Positions 8,202 through 14,896 of a stretch of DNA of 16,370 nucleotides are shown in pieces. Below the pieces are notes generated by a model that saw nothing but the letters and a program-made list of their open reading frames with translations, did no database searches and was not told where the DNA came from. Origin of the DNA: JAXDBM01 sp964460245. GTDB lineage: Bacteria > Desulfobacterota > Syntrophia > Syntrophales > Fen-1087. The stretch lies in assembly GCA_964460245.1 (NCBI GenBank), contig CAYWTL010000057.1:1-16370 (forward strand). The letters are read 5' to 3'. The translations under genes and the position numbers were made by a program. The first letter of the stretch is position 1; each line of letters starts with the position of its first letter.

Positions 8202-8660
8202 ATGTTGAGGAAAGCGCGCATCGGCGACGTCAAGACCATCCACCGCATGATCAACGTTTCCGCCGGGAAGGGGGAGGTCCTCCCGCGTTCGCTGATGGAT
8301 ATCTACGGCAGCCTGCGGGACTTCTTCGTTTACACGGATGAGCCGACGGATGCGATTGCCGGCATCTGCGCCATGAACATCATCTGGGAGAATCTGGCCG
8401 AGGTCCGCTCGCTCTATGTCGAGGACGCCTATCGGAAGCGCGGCATCGGGAGGACCCTCGTGGAAGCGTGCCTGTCGGAGGCGATCACGCTGGGGCTCTA
8501 CCGGATTTTCACCCTGACCTACCGGAAGGAATTTTTCGCCCACCTGGGATTCAAGGAGGTGGACCGTTCCAGCCTCTCGGAAAAGATTTACTCGGACTGC
8601 TTCCGGTGTTCCAAGTATCCGGACTACTGCGACGAAGTGGCGATGGTCATCGACCTGTAA
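8202..8660 (+). CDS. GNAT N-acetyltransferase, short ArgA-type (N-acetylglutamate synthase-like)
   Basis: This 152-residue protein is a single GNAT domain of the type found as stand-alone 'short ArgA' enzymes, which acetylate glutamate in the first step of arginine synthesis. Family-like segments are MLRKARIGDVKTIHRMIN, KGEVLPRSL at about 24-31, the core strand LAEVRSLYV at 65-73, the acetyl-CoA loop RKRGIGRTL (R78, G81, G83), and FFAHLGFKEVD near 111-121. A cysteine group SDCFRCSKYPDYC (C133, C136, C143) close to the end recalls the SDCxxC segment seen in this subgroup and might bind a metal or be a redox switch. The gene starts three bases after recN, with AAAGGAA inside recN as SD. No other arginine genes are in the window, so the substrate is inferred from family resemblance; another amino-acid or protein N-acetyltransferase role is possible. 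Confidence 0.8.
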   Translation: MLRKARIGDVKTIHRMINVSAGKGEVLPRSLMDIYGSLRDFFVYTDEPTDAIAGICAMNIIWENLAEVRSLYVEDAYRKRGIGRTLVEACLSEAITLGLYRIFTLTYRKEFFAHLGFKEVDRSSLSEKIYSDCFRCSKYPDYCDEVAMVIDL

Positions 8661-8665
8661 ACCCT

Positions 8666-9871
8666 ATGGCTGCACATCGAAATCCATATCCCGTCCTGAT
8701 TCTTTTCCTGGCCGTCGGCCTGCTGGTGGCGGGCTGCGCGGTTCTGATTGAAAAGCCCGTGCACCGGATGACCGTGCCCCTGACGCGGGTCGAAGCGGAC
8801 GAGGTGCCTCCCCTGCTCGACGATCTGGACACACCCTCCCTGGAGGAGGCCGTCGAGCGGAGCCTTCAGTACTACCGGCGTTTTCCCGCTGCCGTCCATC
8901 GGCTGGGAAACCGGGTGGTCAGCGCCGATGAAATGAGGGAATCGCTGCTCCTTTTCCTCGAGATCGTCAGGCGGACCGACGCCCCGGACGTCCGGGCGAG
9001 GAAAATCCGGGAGTCCTTCGATTTCTATCAGGCGGCGGGCATCGATGAAAAGGGGACCATGCTCTTCACCGGGTATTACGTGCCGCTGCTGAGCGGTTCG
9101 CCGGTCATGACGGAGACCCATCGATACCCGGTCTACAGGACGCCGGACGACCTGATCGTCGTCGGCCTCGGCAGGAACGGCAAAAACGGAAACGGACGGA
9201 TGATCGCCCGGATGGAGGGGGGCAAGCCGGTCCCCTACTATTCCCGCCGGGAGATCGACGAAACGGGCGTGCTCGGCGGTCGCGGTCTGGAAATCGCCTG
9301 GGTGGACGATCCCTTCGACCTCTATCAGCTCCATGTCCAGGGTTCGGGCCGGATTCGCATGCCCGATGGGCGGGTCATCGGCGTCAGCTTCGCGCAATCC
9401 AACGGCCGGCCTTTCCGATCCATTTCCCGGTTCTTGCAGGAAAGCGGCCGAATGAACGGAAACGGCCTGTCCTATCGGAAGATCAAGAGCTACCTGCGGG
9501 CCCATCCCGACGAACAGCCGGAGGTTTTCAGCTACAACGAACGCTATATCTTTTTCCGGGAGGTCCGGAACGGCCCGATGGGCGCGCTGCAGGTCCCGGT
9601 GACGCCGGGCCGGTCCATCGCCACGGACCCGGAATGCTTTCCGAAAGGGGCGCTCGCCTTCATGAAGGCGAGAAAGCCGAACCTGACTCCGGAAGGAAAG
9701 CTGCAGGGGTGGATTCCCTTCTCGCGCTTTGTCCTGAGCCAGGATGCGGGCGCGGCCATTCGGGGGACGGGAAGGGTGGACCTGTTCTGCGGGGACGGTC
9801 CGGAGATGGAACAGACGGCGGGGAGCCTGAAGGAAAAAGGGACCCTGTATTTTCTGGTCAAGAAAAGGTGA
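8666..9871 (+). CDS. mltA: Membrane-bound lytic murein transglycosylase A (MltA family), lipoprotein
   Basis: MltA cleaves the glycan strands of peptidoglycan to leave anhydro-muropeptides, in the periplasm and anchored to the outer membrane. From ATG 8666 the protein has 401 residues. It starts with a lipoprotein signal whose lipobox LVAGC places the lipid-bearing Cys at 24. The MltA domain is visible through FTGYYVPLLSGS at about 134-145, YPVYRTPDDL near 154-163, YYSRREID around 191-198 and the strongly typical DLYQLHVQGSGRI at 218-230. The C-terminal 3D domain has its three aspartates at D360 (SQDAG), D372 (GRVDLF) and D377 (CGDGPE); the catalytic acid lies among these by family knowledge. 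The frame is open further upstream (to 8468) but that part overlaps the GNAT gene. It begins five bases after the GNAT stop with no clear SD, suggesting translational coupling. Confidence 0.93.
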   Translation: MAAHRNPYPVLILFLAVGLLVAGCAVLIEKPVHRMTVPLTRVEADEVPPLLDDLDTPSLEEAVERSLQYYRRFPAAVHRLGNRVVSADEMRESLLLFLEIVRRTDAPDVRARKIRESFDFYQAAGIDEKGTMLFTGYYVPLLSGSPVMTETHRYPVYRTPDDLIVVGLGRNGKNGNGRMIARMEGGKPVPYYSRREIDETGVLGGRGLEIAWVDDPFDLYQLHVQGSGRIRMPDGRVIGVSFAQSNGRPFRSISRFLQESGRMNGNGLSYRKIKSYLRAHPDEQPEVFSYNERYIFFREVRNGPMGALQVPVTPGRSIATDPECFPKGALAFMKARKPNLTPEGKLQGWIPFSRFVLSQDAGAAIRGTGRVDLFCGDGPEMEQTAGSLKEKGTLYFLVKKR

Positions 9872-9894
9872 CCGCCCGCGCGGCGGGGGCGGTT
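9871..9894 (+). terminator. GC-rich hairpin just after mltA
   Basis: Beginning at the last base of the mltA stop codon, ACCGCC-CGC can pair with GCG-(GG)-GGCGGT around a short loop. No T-run follows, so it may be an mRNA 3' stabiliser or weak terminator rather than a strong intrinsic terminator. Confidence 0.35.
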
Positions 9895-9937
9895 CGAATC
9901 GCGGGGATCGGCGGAACGATCCTCGGCAATGTCGGCC

Positions 9938-9943
9938 AAGGAG
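9938..9943 (+). promoter_or_regulatory. Ribosome binding site of the bTHX gene
   Basis: AAGGAG lies eight bases before ATG 9952. It is one of the better SD sites on this strand and is a main argument that the 37-codon gene is real. Confidence 0.75.
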
Positions 9944-9951
9944 AGGATTTT

Positions 9952-10065
9952 ATGGGAAAAGGCGATCAGCGCTCCAAGAGGGGCAAGATTCACCGGGGGA
10001 CGCAAGGAAAAACCCGCCCCCGCAGCCGGAAGCGTTCCGGCAAACCGGCGCCCGCGAAGGCGTGA
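9952..10065 (+). CDS. 30S ribosomal protein bTHX (37 residues)
   Basis: bTHX is a very small basic protein first described in the Thermus 30S subunit, where it sits in the head and helps hold rRNA helices together. This reading frame encodes 37 residues beginning MGKGDQRSKRGKIHRGTQGK, which fits the family pattern MGKGDxxxxRGKI-x-RG. Roughly a third of the residues are Lys or Arg and there are no acidic residues after position 5, as expected of an rRNA-binding peptide. A clean AAGGAG is eight bases upstream of ATG 9952. It lies 80 bp after mltA on the same strand and converges on the GDSL gene, whose stop is only 19 bp away. It may share the nadK-mltA transcript or have its own start; no convincing promoter was seen in the gap. 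Confidence 0.88.
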   Translation: MGKGDQRSKRGKIHRGTQGKTRPRSRKRSGKPAPAKA

Positions 10066-10084
10066 TCTTTTCGCCGCTTCGCGC

Positions 10085-10774
10085 TCAATCGACCGCGCCG
10101 CTTTTTTTCAGAAGACCGGCGATCGCTTCGGCGAGCCGCCGGTACCCGGCCGCGTTGGGGTGGATATAATCCGACTTGAGCGAAGCGTCGGAGAGAACCG
10201 CGGGAAGCGCCTTCTCTTCCAGGGGCAGGGACAGGCTCTTCGCGATCTCGCGGTACAGGGGCGGCGGCGCAAGGGAAAGGCCCGGTGACGGCACGGCAAT
10301 GAGAACGACGGCCGCCCCCTTCTCCCGGGAAAGCCGGATCATGGATCGGATGTTTTGCGCGGTCTGCCGCGAATCCAGCCGCCGGATCAGGTCGTTGCCG
10401 CCGTGGCAGAGAAGCACGAGGGCGGGCTTCTCGCGCTCCAGGACCATGGGCAGGCGGGCCAGCCCCTCTCCGGTCACCTCGCCCGGCACCCCGGCATTCG
10501 CGACGCGAAAGCCGATCCGTTTTTCCAGGACCGCCGGATAACTGTTCCCGGCATCGGCCCCCGTACCGTAGGTCAGACTGTCTCCGAAGGCCAGGACCAC
10601 CGCGTTCCCGGCAAGGCGCGGCAGCCGGATTTCCTCGGAAGAACAGGCCGCCAGGAAGGCGAAAAAGACGACGACCGCCGGCAGGGCGGCGCGGAGCAGT
10701 CCTTTCCCGGGCTTTCCGCGAACCCACCCCGACGCGCCATGTCCTCGCCCCGGCCGGCCGGGCATTCGGTTCAT
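10085..10774 (-). CDS. SGNH/GDSL hydrolase lipoprotein (TesA-like arylesterase)
   Basis: This 229-residue protein belongs to the SGNH esterase/lipase fold (TesA-like), which hydrolyses ester or thioester bonds of lipids and small esters. All four blocks are visible: GDSL at 64-67 with catalytic S66, Gly in NAGVPGE (94-100), GGND at 125-128 with N127, and the D202/H205 pair in SDYIHP. The N-terminus is long: about 25 basic, Gly/Pro-rich residues, then a hydrophobic stretch ending in FLAAC, with lipobox Cys 44. It is therefore probably a lipoprotein facing the periplasm. ATG 10774 overlaps the stop of the MBL gene as ATGA, indicating translational coupling. A downstream ATG at 10765 could be the real start and would shorten the odd N-terminal extension slightly. 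The natural substrate cannot be read from the sequence. Confidence 0.87.
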   Translation of the reverse strand: MNRMPGRPGRGHGASGWVRGKPGKGLLRAALPAVVVFFAFLAACSSEEIRLPRLAGNAVVLAFGDSLTYGTGADAGNSYPAVLEKRIGFRVANAGVPGEVTGEGLARLPMVLEREKPALVLLCHGGNDLIRRLDSRQTAQNIRSMIRLSREKGAAVVLIAVPSPGLSLAPPPLYREIAKSLSLPLEEKALPAVLSDASLKSDYIHPNAAGYRRLAEAIAGLLKKSGAVD

Positions 10775-11667
10775 CGGTTCTTGCCGACGAACTTCATCAT
10801 CTGCTTGAAGACCCCTTCGAGGATATCGGGGGCGATGAAGTAGTCCGGCATCTCCCGGTAAAAGAATTCCGTGACGGCCTTCGCGGCGGCGTCGACGTCG
10901 CCCTGGTATTTCTCGTAATAATTCTCCAGCGCGGCTTTCCAGATGCGGCCCGCGTCTATGGACAGCCCGACGAAGCGGCCCGCCTCCTCTCCCGTGATGT
11001 AGCCGTAGTGATCCGCGCAGTGATAGGCGACCGGCAGCGGTTTGAGCTTTTCCAGGCTCTCCAGGTACTGGACCATGTTGGTGTTCATGGACGGGAAGAT
11101 GGAGTCCTTGAAGGGGATGCCCGCCGCGTCGGAAGCGAACAGGACCTTCGCTTCCGGTTCGTAGGCCGCGATGGAGCAGTTGGAATGGCCGGGGGTCGAA
11201 AGGATGGTCAGAGCGACGCCGCCCAGGTCGATCCGGTCGCCGTCCCCGACGGCGGCGCCCGTCAGGTCGTCCCGCCAGTCGATGTCGATGGCCTGAAGCG
11301 CTTCCGCGGCGCCCGCCTGCTTCGCGCACATCGCGCTGAAGCTGTTCATGATCTCGATCGCCTTGGGCATGGCGAATATTTTCCATGCCGGCGCCGAGGC
11401 GACGATCTCCATGTCCGGGAAGGTCCGCTTGAAATAGGGCACGATGCCGGCGTGGTCGAAATGGGAATGGAGGATGAGGAATTTCCGCACCCGCGCCGGA
11501 TCGAGCCCGAACGCCTGCATCTGCGCCAGGACGTCCGGCAGGATGTAGCTCAATCCGCCGTTGATCAGGATCGCGCCGTCCCGGCCTTCCAGATAGTAGG
11601 TCCCTGCCTCCTCCCTGCCCAGGTACCACAGATGGTCCGTGATCTTGCCCGCCTCTCTGCGTCTCAT
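10771..11667 (-). CDS. MBL-fold metallo-hydrolase
   Basis: Metallo-beta-lactamase-fold hydrolases use one or two metals to cleave thioesters, lactones, phosphoesters and other bonds. The 298-residue protein shows the signature HSHFDHAG with H67, H69, D71 and H72, then H161 in STPGHSNCS, D180 in FASDAAG, and H220 (or H216) in HCADHYG as the final ligand. A strand that ends in Asp in many relatives (LIDTG) reads ILINGGLS here, an unusual variant next to the active site. There is no signal peptide, so it acts in the cytoplasm. A G-rich SD (AGGGGGG) precedes ATG 11667. It is divergent from the acyl-CoA ligase and coupled to the GDSL esterase behind it; a role in acyl-thioester or ester metabolism is a reasonable but unproven guess from these neighbours. 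Confidence 0.88.
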   Translation of the reverse strand: MRRREAGKITDHLWYLGREEAGTYYLEGRDGAILINGGLSYILPDVLAQMQAFGLDPARVRKFLILHSHFDHAGIVPYFKRTFPDMEIVASAPAWKIFAMPKAIEIMNSFSAMCAKQAGAAEALQAIDIDWRDDLTGAAVGDGDRIDLGGVALTILSTPGHSNCSIAAYEPEAKVLFASDAAGIPFKDSIFPSMNTNMVQYLESLEKLKPLPVAYHCADHYGYITGEEAGRFVGLSIDAGRIWKAALENYYEKYQGDVDAAAKAVTEFFYREMPDYFIAPDILEGVFKQMMKFVGKNR

Positions 11668-11718
11668 TGCGCACCCCCCTGCTGCCGGCCCGTGCGGCCG
11701 CGCCGAATTTGATACTTA

Positions 11719-11747
11719 CCCATAGCCGACCTGCATGCGGAGATCAA
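11719..11747 (-). promoter_or_regulatory. Candidate promoter for the MBL-GDSL pair
   Basis: On the minus strand TTGATC (11742-11747) lies 17 bases before TATGGG (11719-11724). Transcription would begin near 11712, giving a leader of about 45 bases. Both hexamers match consensus only partly. Confidence 0.3.
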
Positions 11748-11769
11748 GCGAAAATCCCCAACATAATCA

Positions 11770-11798
11770 TGGAAAAAGAGCGTGGATCCTGATACAAT
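11770..11798 (+). promoter_or_regulatory. Candidate promoter for the acyl-CoA ligase gene
   Basis: TGGAAA (11770-11775) and TACAAT (11793-11798, five of six consensus bases) are separated by 17 bases. The predicted transcript starts near 11805, about 60 bases before ATG 11866. It is back to back with the candidate MBL promoter, so one regulator could affect both. Confidence 0.45.
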
Positions 11799-11853
11799 GC
11801 AAAAGGAAGCTGTTTGCAGGCGCACGGTCTTTTACGCAAAACCATCCACGACA

Positions 11854-11863
11854 AAAGGAGGAG
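11854..11863 (+). promoter_or_regulatory. Strong ribosome binding site fixing the ligase start
   Basis: AAAGGAGGAG sits just before ATG 11866. It decides for this start over the in-frame ATG at 11782, which would place coding sequence over the candidate promoter and add 28 residues unlike the CoA-binding domain. Confidence 0.8.
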
Positions 11864-11865
11864 CT

Positions 11866-13890
11866 ATGGAGCGAATCGGCAATCTGGACGCACTCTTCAA
11901 GCCGCGGAGCGTGGCCATGATCGGGGCTTCGGCCACACCGGGCAAGCTCGGGTACGACATCCTGTACAATCTGATTCAAGCCGGCCTTGCGGGACCCATC
12001 TACCCGGTCAATCCGAAAGCGGAGGAGCTTCTGGGGCTCAAGGTCTACCGGGACATTCCGTCGCTGCCCTCCCCGCCGGACCTGGCCGTCATCGTGATTC
12101 CCGCCCGCATGGTTCCCGAAACCATCGAGGAATGCGGCAAGGCCGGGATCCGGGCGGCGGTGGTCGTGACCGGCGGTTTTGCCGAGGCGGGAGCGGACGG
12201 GGAAAAGCTCCAGACGGAACTGGCCGCCAAGGCCCGGCAGTACGGCCTGCGCGTGGTCGGCCCCAACTGCCAGGGGATCAACAGCCCGCATTTCAGTCTC
12301 TGCGCCTCCTGGCCCCTGATCACCACGCGGGGGCGGATCGCCTTCATCTCCCAGAGCGGCACGGTCGGCGCCGCCCTCATCGACCGGGCCGCCGAGGATC
12401 AGCTCGGCTTCAGCGTTTTCGTCAGCCTGGGAAACCGCGCGGACGTGGACGAGTCGGACTGCATCCGCTATTTCAACGACGATCCGAACACGAAAGTCAT
12501 CGCCCTCTACATGGAGGGCGTCCGAAGGCCGGAGTTTTTCCTGGATTCCCTGGCCGGGGTCGCGAAACCGGTCGTCATCCTCAAGGCCGGGCGGACGGCC
12601 CGGGGCCGGGTTGCGGCGGAGAGCCACACGAAGTCGCTTGCCGGCGACGACGCGATCTATGAGGCCATCTTCCGGAAATACCGGGTCAACCGCGCCGACA
12701 ATCTGGAAGAGCTCTACGATTTCGCCAAGGCGCTGGCCTACATGGAAAAGCCATCGGGCAGGCGGCTGCTCCACATCTCCAGCTCCGGCGGCGCCGCTAT
12801 CCTCGCCATCGACGAGGCGGAGAAGCTGGGCTTCGAGAATCCCGCGCCGACGCCGGCGCTGAAAGACCGCCTGCGGGCCTTTCTGCCCGCCCACTGCGGG
12901 GTCGGCAATCCCATCGACCTCACGGGCGATGCCATCTCCGACCCCAGCCTGTACGCCCGGGTCATTGCCGCGGCCAAGGCGGATTACGACACCAGCGTCG
13001 TGATTTTCGGGGACCCGATTCACGGGGCGTCCGAAATGGTGACCGGCAAGGGGGAACTGATCGTCTACTGCGGCGGCGCCGACGTGGAGCGGGAGGAATC
13101 CCGGCTGATGCACCGGAAGGGGATTCCCGTCTATCCCACGCCGGAGCGGGGCATTCGCGCCCTGTACCAGCTTGTCCGCTTCGATGAAGAGAAGCGCGCC
13201 CGGAAAGCGGCCCCCGCGGCGGCGCACGGAACGCCGCTCAACCTGCTGCCGGCGGGCGAGGCGGCGGCCCTGTTGAGGAAATACCGGATACCGGCCGTGG
13301 CCGCGAAGCCGGCGGCGACCGAAAAAGAGGCGGTCGCGCTGGCGAAGAAGTTCAAGGCCCCTGTTGCCCTCAAGATCGCTTCCGCCCAGGTGTCCCACAA
13401 GACCGACGTCGGCGGCGTGCGCCTCAACCTGGCCCGGCCCTCGGAGGTGAAGACCGCCTTCGCGGAGATCCTGAAGAGCGTGAAAAAGCATGCGCCGAAG
13501 GCGGGAATCGACGGCGTCACCGTCTCGCCCATGGCCAGGCCGGGCGGGGTGGAGGCGATCCTGGGCATGACCCGGGACCCGCAGTACGGGCCGACGCTGA
13601 TGTTCGGCCTGGGGGGGATCTTCACGGAGATCTACCGGGACGTGCAGTTCTGCCTGCTTCCGGCCACGGAGAAAACGTTCCGGCAGACGATCCGGGGCAT
13701 TCGGGGATACCCGCTCCTGGCGGGCGCCAGAGGCATGAAGCCGCGGGACGAGAAGGCGCTCGTCGAAGTGATGAAGGCCCTGGCGAAGCTGGTGAAGGAT
13801 CGGCCGGAGATCGACCAGATCGATCTGAATCCGATCCTGGTGTACGAAAAGGGCGTCGCGGTGGTGGATTACCGGATCTACCGGCGCTGA
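11866..13890 (+). CDS. Acetate/acyl-CoA ligase, ADP-forming type, fused alpha-beta subunits
   Basis: ADP-forming acyl-CoA synthetases interconvert acyl-CoA, ADP and phosphate with acid, CoA and ATP; in fermenters they can make ATP. The 674-residue chain has the usual fused order. A CoA-binding Rossmann domain comes first (about 5-135: PRSVAMIGAS, IYPVNP, VVGPNCQGI). A succinyl-CoA-synthetase-like domain follows (about 155-290: AFISQSGTVG). Then come a ligase linker domain (about 300-440: SSSGGAAI, NPIDLTGDA) and an ATP-grasp domain (about 455-674: ALKIASAQVSHKTDVGGV, MFGLGGIFTEIYRDV, IDLNP). The likely phosphorylated histidine is H254 in ESHTKSLAG, where relatives usually read SHTGALAG or SHTGSLAG. 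The gene is divergent from the MBL hydrolase and ends at a clear terminator, so it is probably a single-gene transcript. Acetate, propionate or a longer or aromatic acid could be the substrate; protein-acetylating relatives lack this exact arrangement. Confidence 0.92.
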   Translation: MERIGNLDALFKPRSVAMIGASATPGKLGYDILYNLIQAGLAGPIYPVNPKAEELLGLKVYRDIPSLPSPPDLAVIVIPARMVPETIEECGKAGIRAAVVVTGGFAEAGADGEKLQTELAAKARQYGLRVVGPNCQGINSPHFSLCASWPLITTRGRIAFISQSGTVGAALIDRAAEDQLGFSVFVSLGNRADVDESDCIRYFNDDPNTKVIALYMEGVRRPEFFLDSLAGVAKPVVILKAGRTARGRVAAESHTKSLAGDDAIYEAIFRKYRVNRADNLEELYDFAKALAYMEKPSGRRLLHISSSGGAAILAIDEAEKLGFENPAPTPALKDRLRAFLPAHCGVGNPIDLTGDAISDPSLYARVIAAAKADYDTSVVIFGDPIHGASEMVTGKGELIVYCGGADVEREESRLMHRKGIPVYPTPERGIRALYQLVRFDEEKRARKAAPAAAHGTPLNLLPAGEAAALLRKYRIPAVAAKPAATEKEAVALAKKFKAPVALKIASAQVSHKTDVGGVRLNLARPSEVKTAFAEILKSVKKHAPKAGIDGVTVSPMARPGGVEAILGMTRDPQYGPTLMFGLGGIFTEIYRDVQFCLLPATEKTFRQTIRGIRGYPLLAGARGMKPRDEKALVEVMKALAKLVKDRPEIDQIDLNPILVYEKGVAVVDYRIYRR

Positions 13891-13910
13891 GGTGAAGGGA
13901 AAGAATCGAA

Positions 13911-13947
13911 AGGGGGCTGCCGCCCGTCGGCAAGCCCCCTTTTTTTC
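13911..13947 (+). terminator. Intrinsic terminator of the acyl-CoA ligase gene
   Basis: GGGGGCT (13912-13918) pairs with AGCCCCC (13933-13939), and GCCG (13919-13922) with CGGC (13928-13931). There is one bulged A and a five-base loop, followed by a run of seven T. It starts 21 bases after the stop. It also lies 23 bases beyond the end of the convergent unknown gene and may work for both strands. Confidence 0.9.
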
Positions 13948-13969
13948 AGGCAATGCTTGTCCGGATCGC

Positions 13970-14800
13970 CTACTTGAGATAGGCCGGAATCTCCTTCAAA
14001 TCCTTGCCCTGGAAGCTGCAGGCGATGCCGCAGGTCTTGCAGGGGGTCTTGAGGGCCGGCAGCGGCGGTTCGCCCTTGATGTTCCGCTCGATGAACCGAA
14101 GGCATTTGCCGACCTGTGCGTCCGGCCCCTCGACGGCGATGGTGACGCATCCTTCCGCGCCCCCCCAGCCGCCGGAGGCGAAATGAACAGCCTCGAGATC
14201 GAACAGGCTCTCGATCGCGTCGAGTTCCGTGAACACGATCCCGTCGGAGACGCAGGCTATGCCGACGCGGGCGCCGACGGTCCTGCCCAGGGTCATCGAC
14301 CCTCCGTACTGGGCCGCCAGCTCGACGGAGGGAATCATCTTTTCGAGCCCCACCGGATAGATGATCTCCAGCCCCCGGGCCTTCATGGCCATCAGAAACT
14401 GGCCCATGGTGCCGCCCGTGGGGCTTGCCATGACCACGCCGACGTTTCCCTTGGAATCCAGGGCGTTGGCCCCCTTCAGCAGGATATCGCCGGGGGAAAG
14501 CTTGTCCAGGACCGTGCCGGGCTCCACGGGCAGGGGTTTGCCCTTGTGGAACGTCACGGGCTTGGTCCGCTCCTCCGGGCCCAGCACGCACAGGACGCCC
14601 CGAATGACCTGCCCGGCCAGGTAGCCCTCCTTCCGGATCTTCTCCCCCAGAAGCTCCTCGAGGATGTATGCGTTGGTCGATCCTCTGCCGACGAGGAGAT
14701 AGCCTTTTCGCATCGCGTTTTTGATTTCCGGGAGCGCCGCCACGCCTTTTCCGATCAGGCGCTTGGATTCCGCCGGTGTCAGGGTGAACAGTGCCTGCAT
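13970..14800 (-). CDS. Conserved-looking cytoplasmic protein of unknown function with C-terminal CxxCxxxC cluster
   Basis: I do not recognise this 276-residue protein as a named family. ATG 14800 is chosen because AAAGGAG lies eight bases before it; an in-frame ATG at 14851 would run through the leader. There is no signal peptide or membrane segment. The chain is rich in Gly-containing turns typical of alpha/beta enzymes: YLLVGRGSTNAYILEELLG (34-52), GDILLKGANALD (104-115), VVMASPTGGTMG (122-133), IIYPVGLEKMIPS (146-158) and FASGGWGGAEGCV (207-219). Some of these recall the NagB/RpiA/LutC-like (ISOCOT) fold, but this is weak inference. The end carries TPCKTCGIACSF with C254, C257 and C261, which could bind an Fe-S cluster or zinc; other cysteines are C71, C182, C218 and C233. 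It converges on the ligase gene and has its own promoter region with repeats. Confidence 0.85.
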   Translation of the reverse strand: MQALFTLTPAESKRLIGKGVAALPEIKNAMRKGYLLVGRGSTNAYILEELLGEKIRKEGYLAGQVIRGVLCVLGPEERTKPVTFHKGKPLPVEPGTVLDKLSPGDILLKGANALDSKGNVGVVMASPTGGTMGQFLMAMKARGLEIIYPVGLEKMIPSVELAAQYGGSMTLGRTVGARVGIACVSDGIVFTELDAIESLFDLEAVHFASGGWGGAEGCVTIAVEGPDAQVGKCLRFIERNIKGEPPLPALKTPCKTCGIACSFQGKDLKEIPAYLK

Positions 14801-14808
14801 CTTCCAGT

Positions 14809-14815
14809 CTCCTTT
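14809..14815 (-). promoter_or_regulatory. Ribosome binding site of the unknown gene
   Basis: AAAGGAG on the minus strand lies eight bases before ATG 14800 and fixes that start. Confidence 0.75.
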
Positions 14816-14837
14816 CTGTTTGCGGGTGTTGGATTTT

Positions 14838-14851
14838 TTGCGATTTCGCAA
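14838..14851. repeat. Perfect 6-bp inverted repeat in the leader of the unknown gene
   Basis: TTGCGA-TT-TCGCAA is symmetric about a two-base centre. It lies between the candidate -10 (14868-14873) and the SD, at roughly +10 to +24 of the predicted transcript, where a repressor operator could act. As RNA the loop would be too short for a good hairpin, so a protein-binding site is more likely. Confidence 0.5.
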
Positions 14852-14867
14852 TCCGGTCTCTCTTGAA

Positions 14868-14896
14868 ATTGTACTTCATTCGGACCGCGGATACAA
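14868..14896 (-). promoter_or_regulatory. Candidate promoter for the unknown gene
   Basis: On the minus strand TTGTAT (14891-14896) lies 17 bases before TACAAT (14868-14873, five of six consensus bases). Transcription would start near 14861, about 60 bases before ATG 14800. The -35 is weak, which would fit a promoter needing an activator bound at the repeats directly upstream. Confidence 0.5.

Noticed and set aside
6399..8543. 714-codon open frame on the minus strand opposite recN
   Set aside because: RecN on the plus strand has all ABC ATPase motifs; the antisense frame shows only GC-driven composition and no SD or recognisable domain.
8468..8665. Upstream extension of the MltA frame
   Set aside because: It overlaps the GNAT gene and would place the lipoprotein signal peptide far inside the protein.
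10054..10082. Possible hairpin between the convergent bTHX and GDSL genes
   Set aside because: GCGAA-GGCG can pair with CGCC-TTCGC only with a two-base bulge and no T-run; too weak to call a terminator.
11767..13953. 728-codon open frame on the minus strand opposite the acyl-CoA ligase
   Set aside because: It is antisense to a well-supported enzyme, crosses the intrinsic terminator and the promoter region, and has no domain signal.
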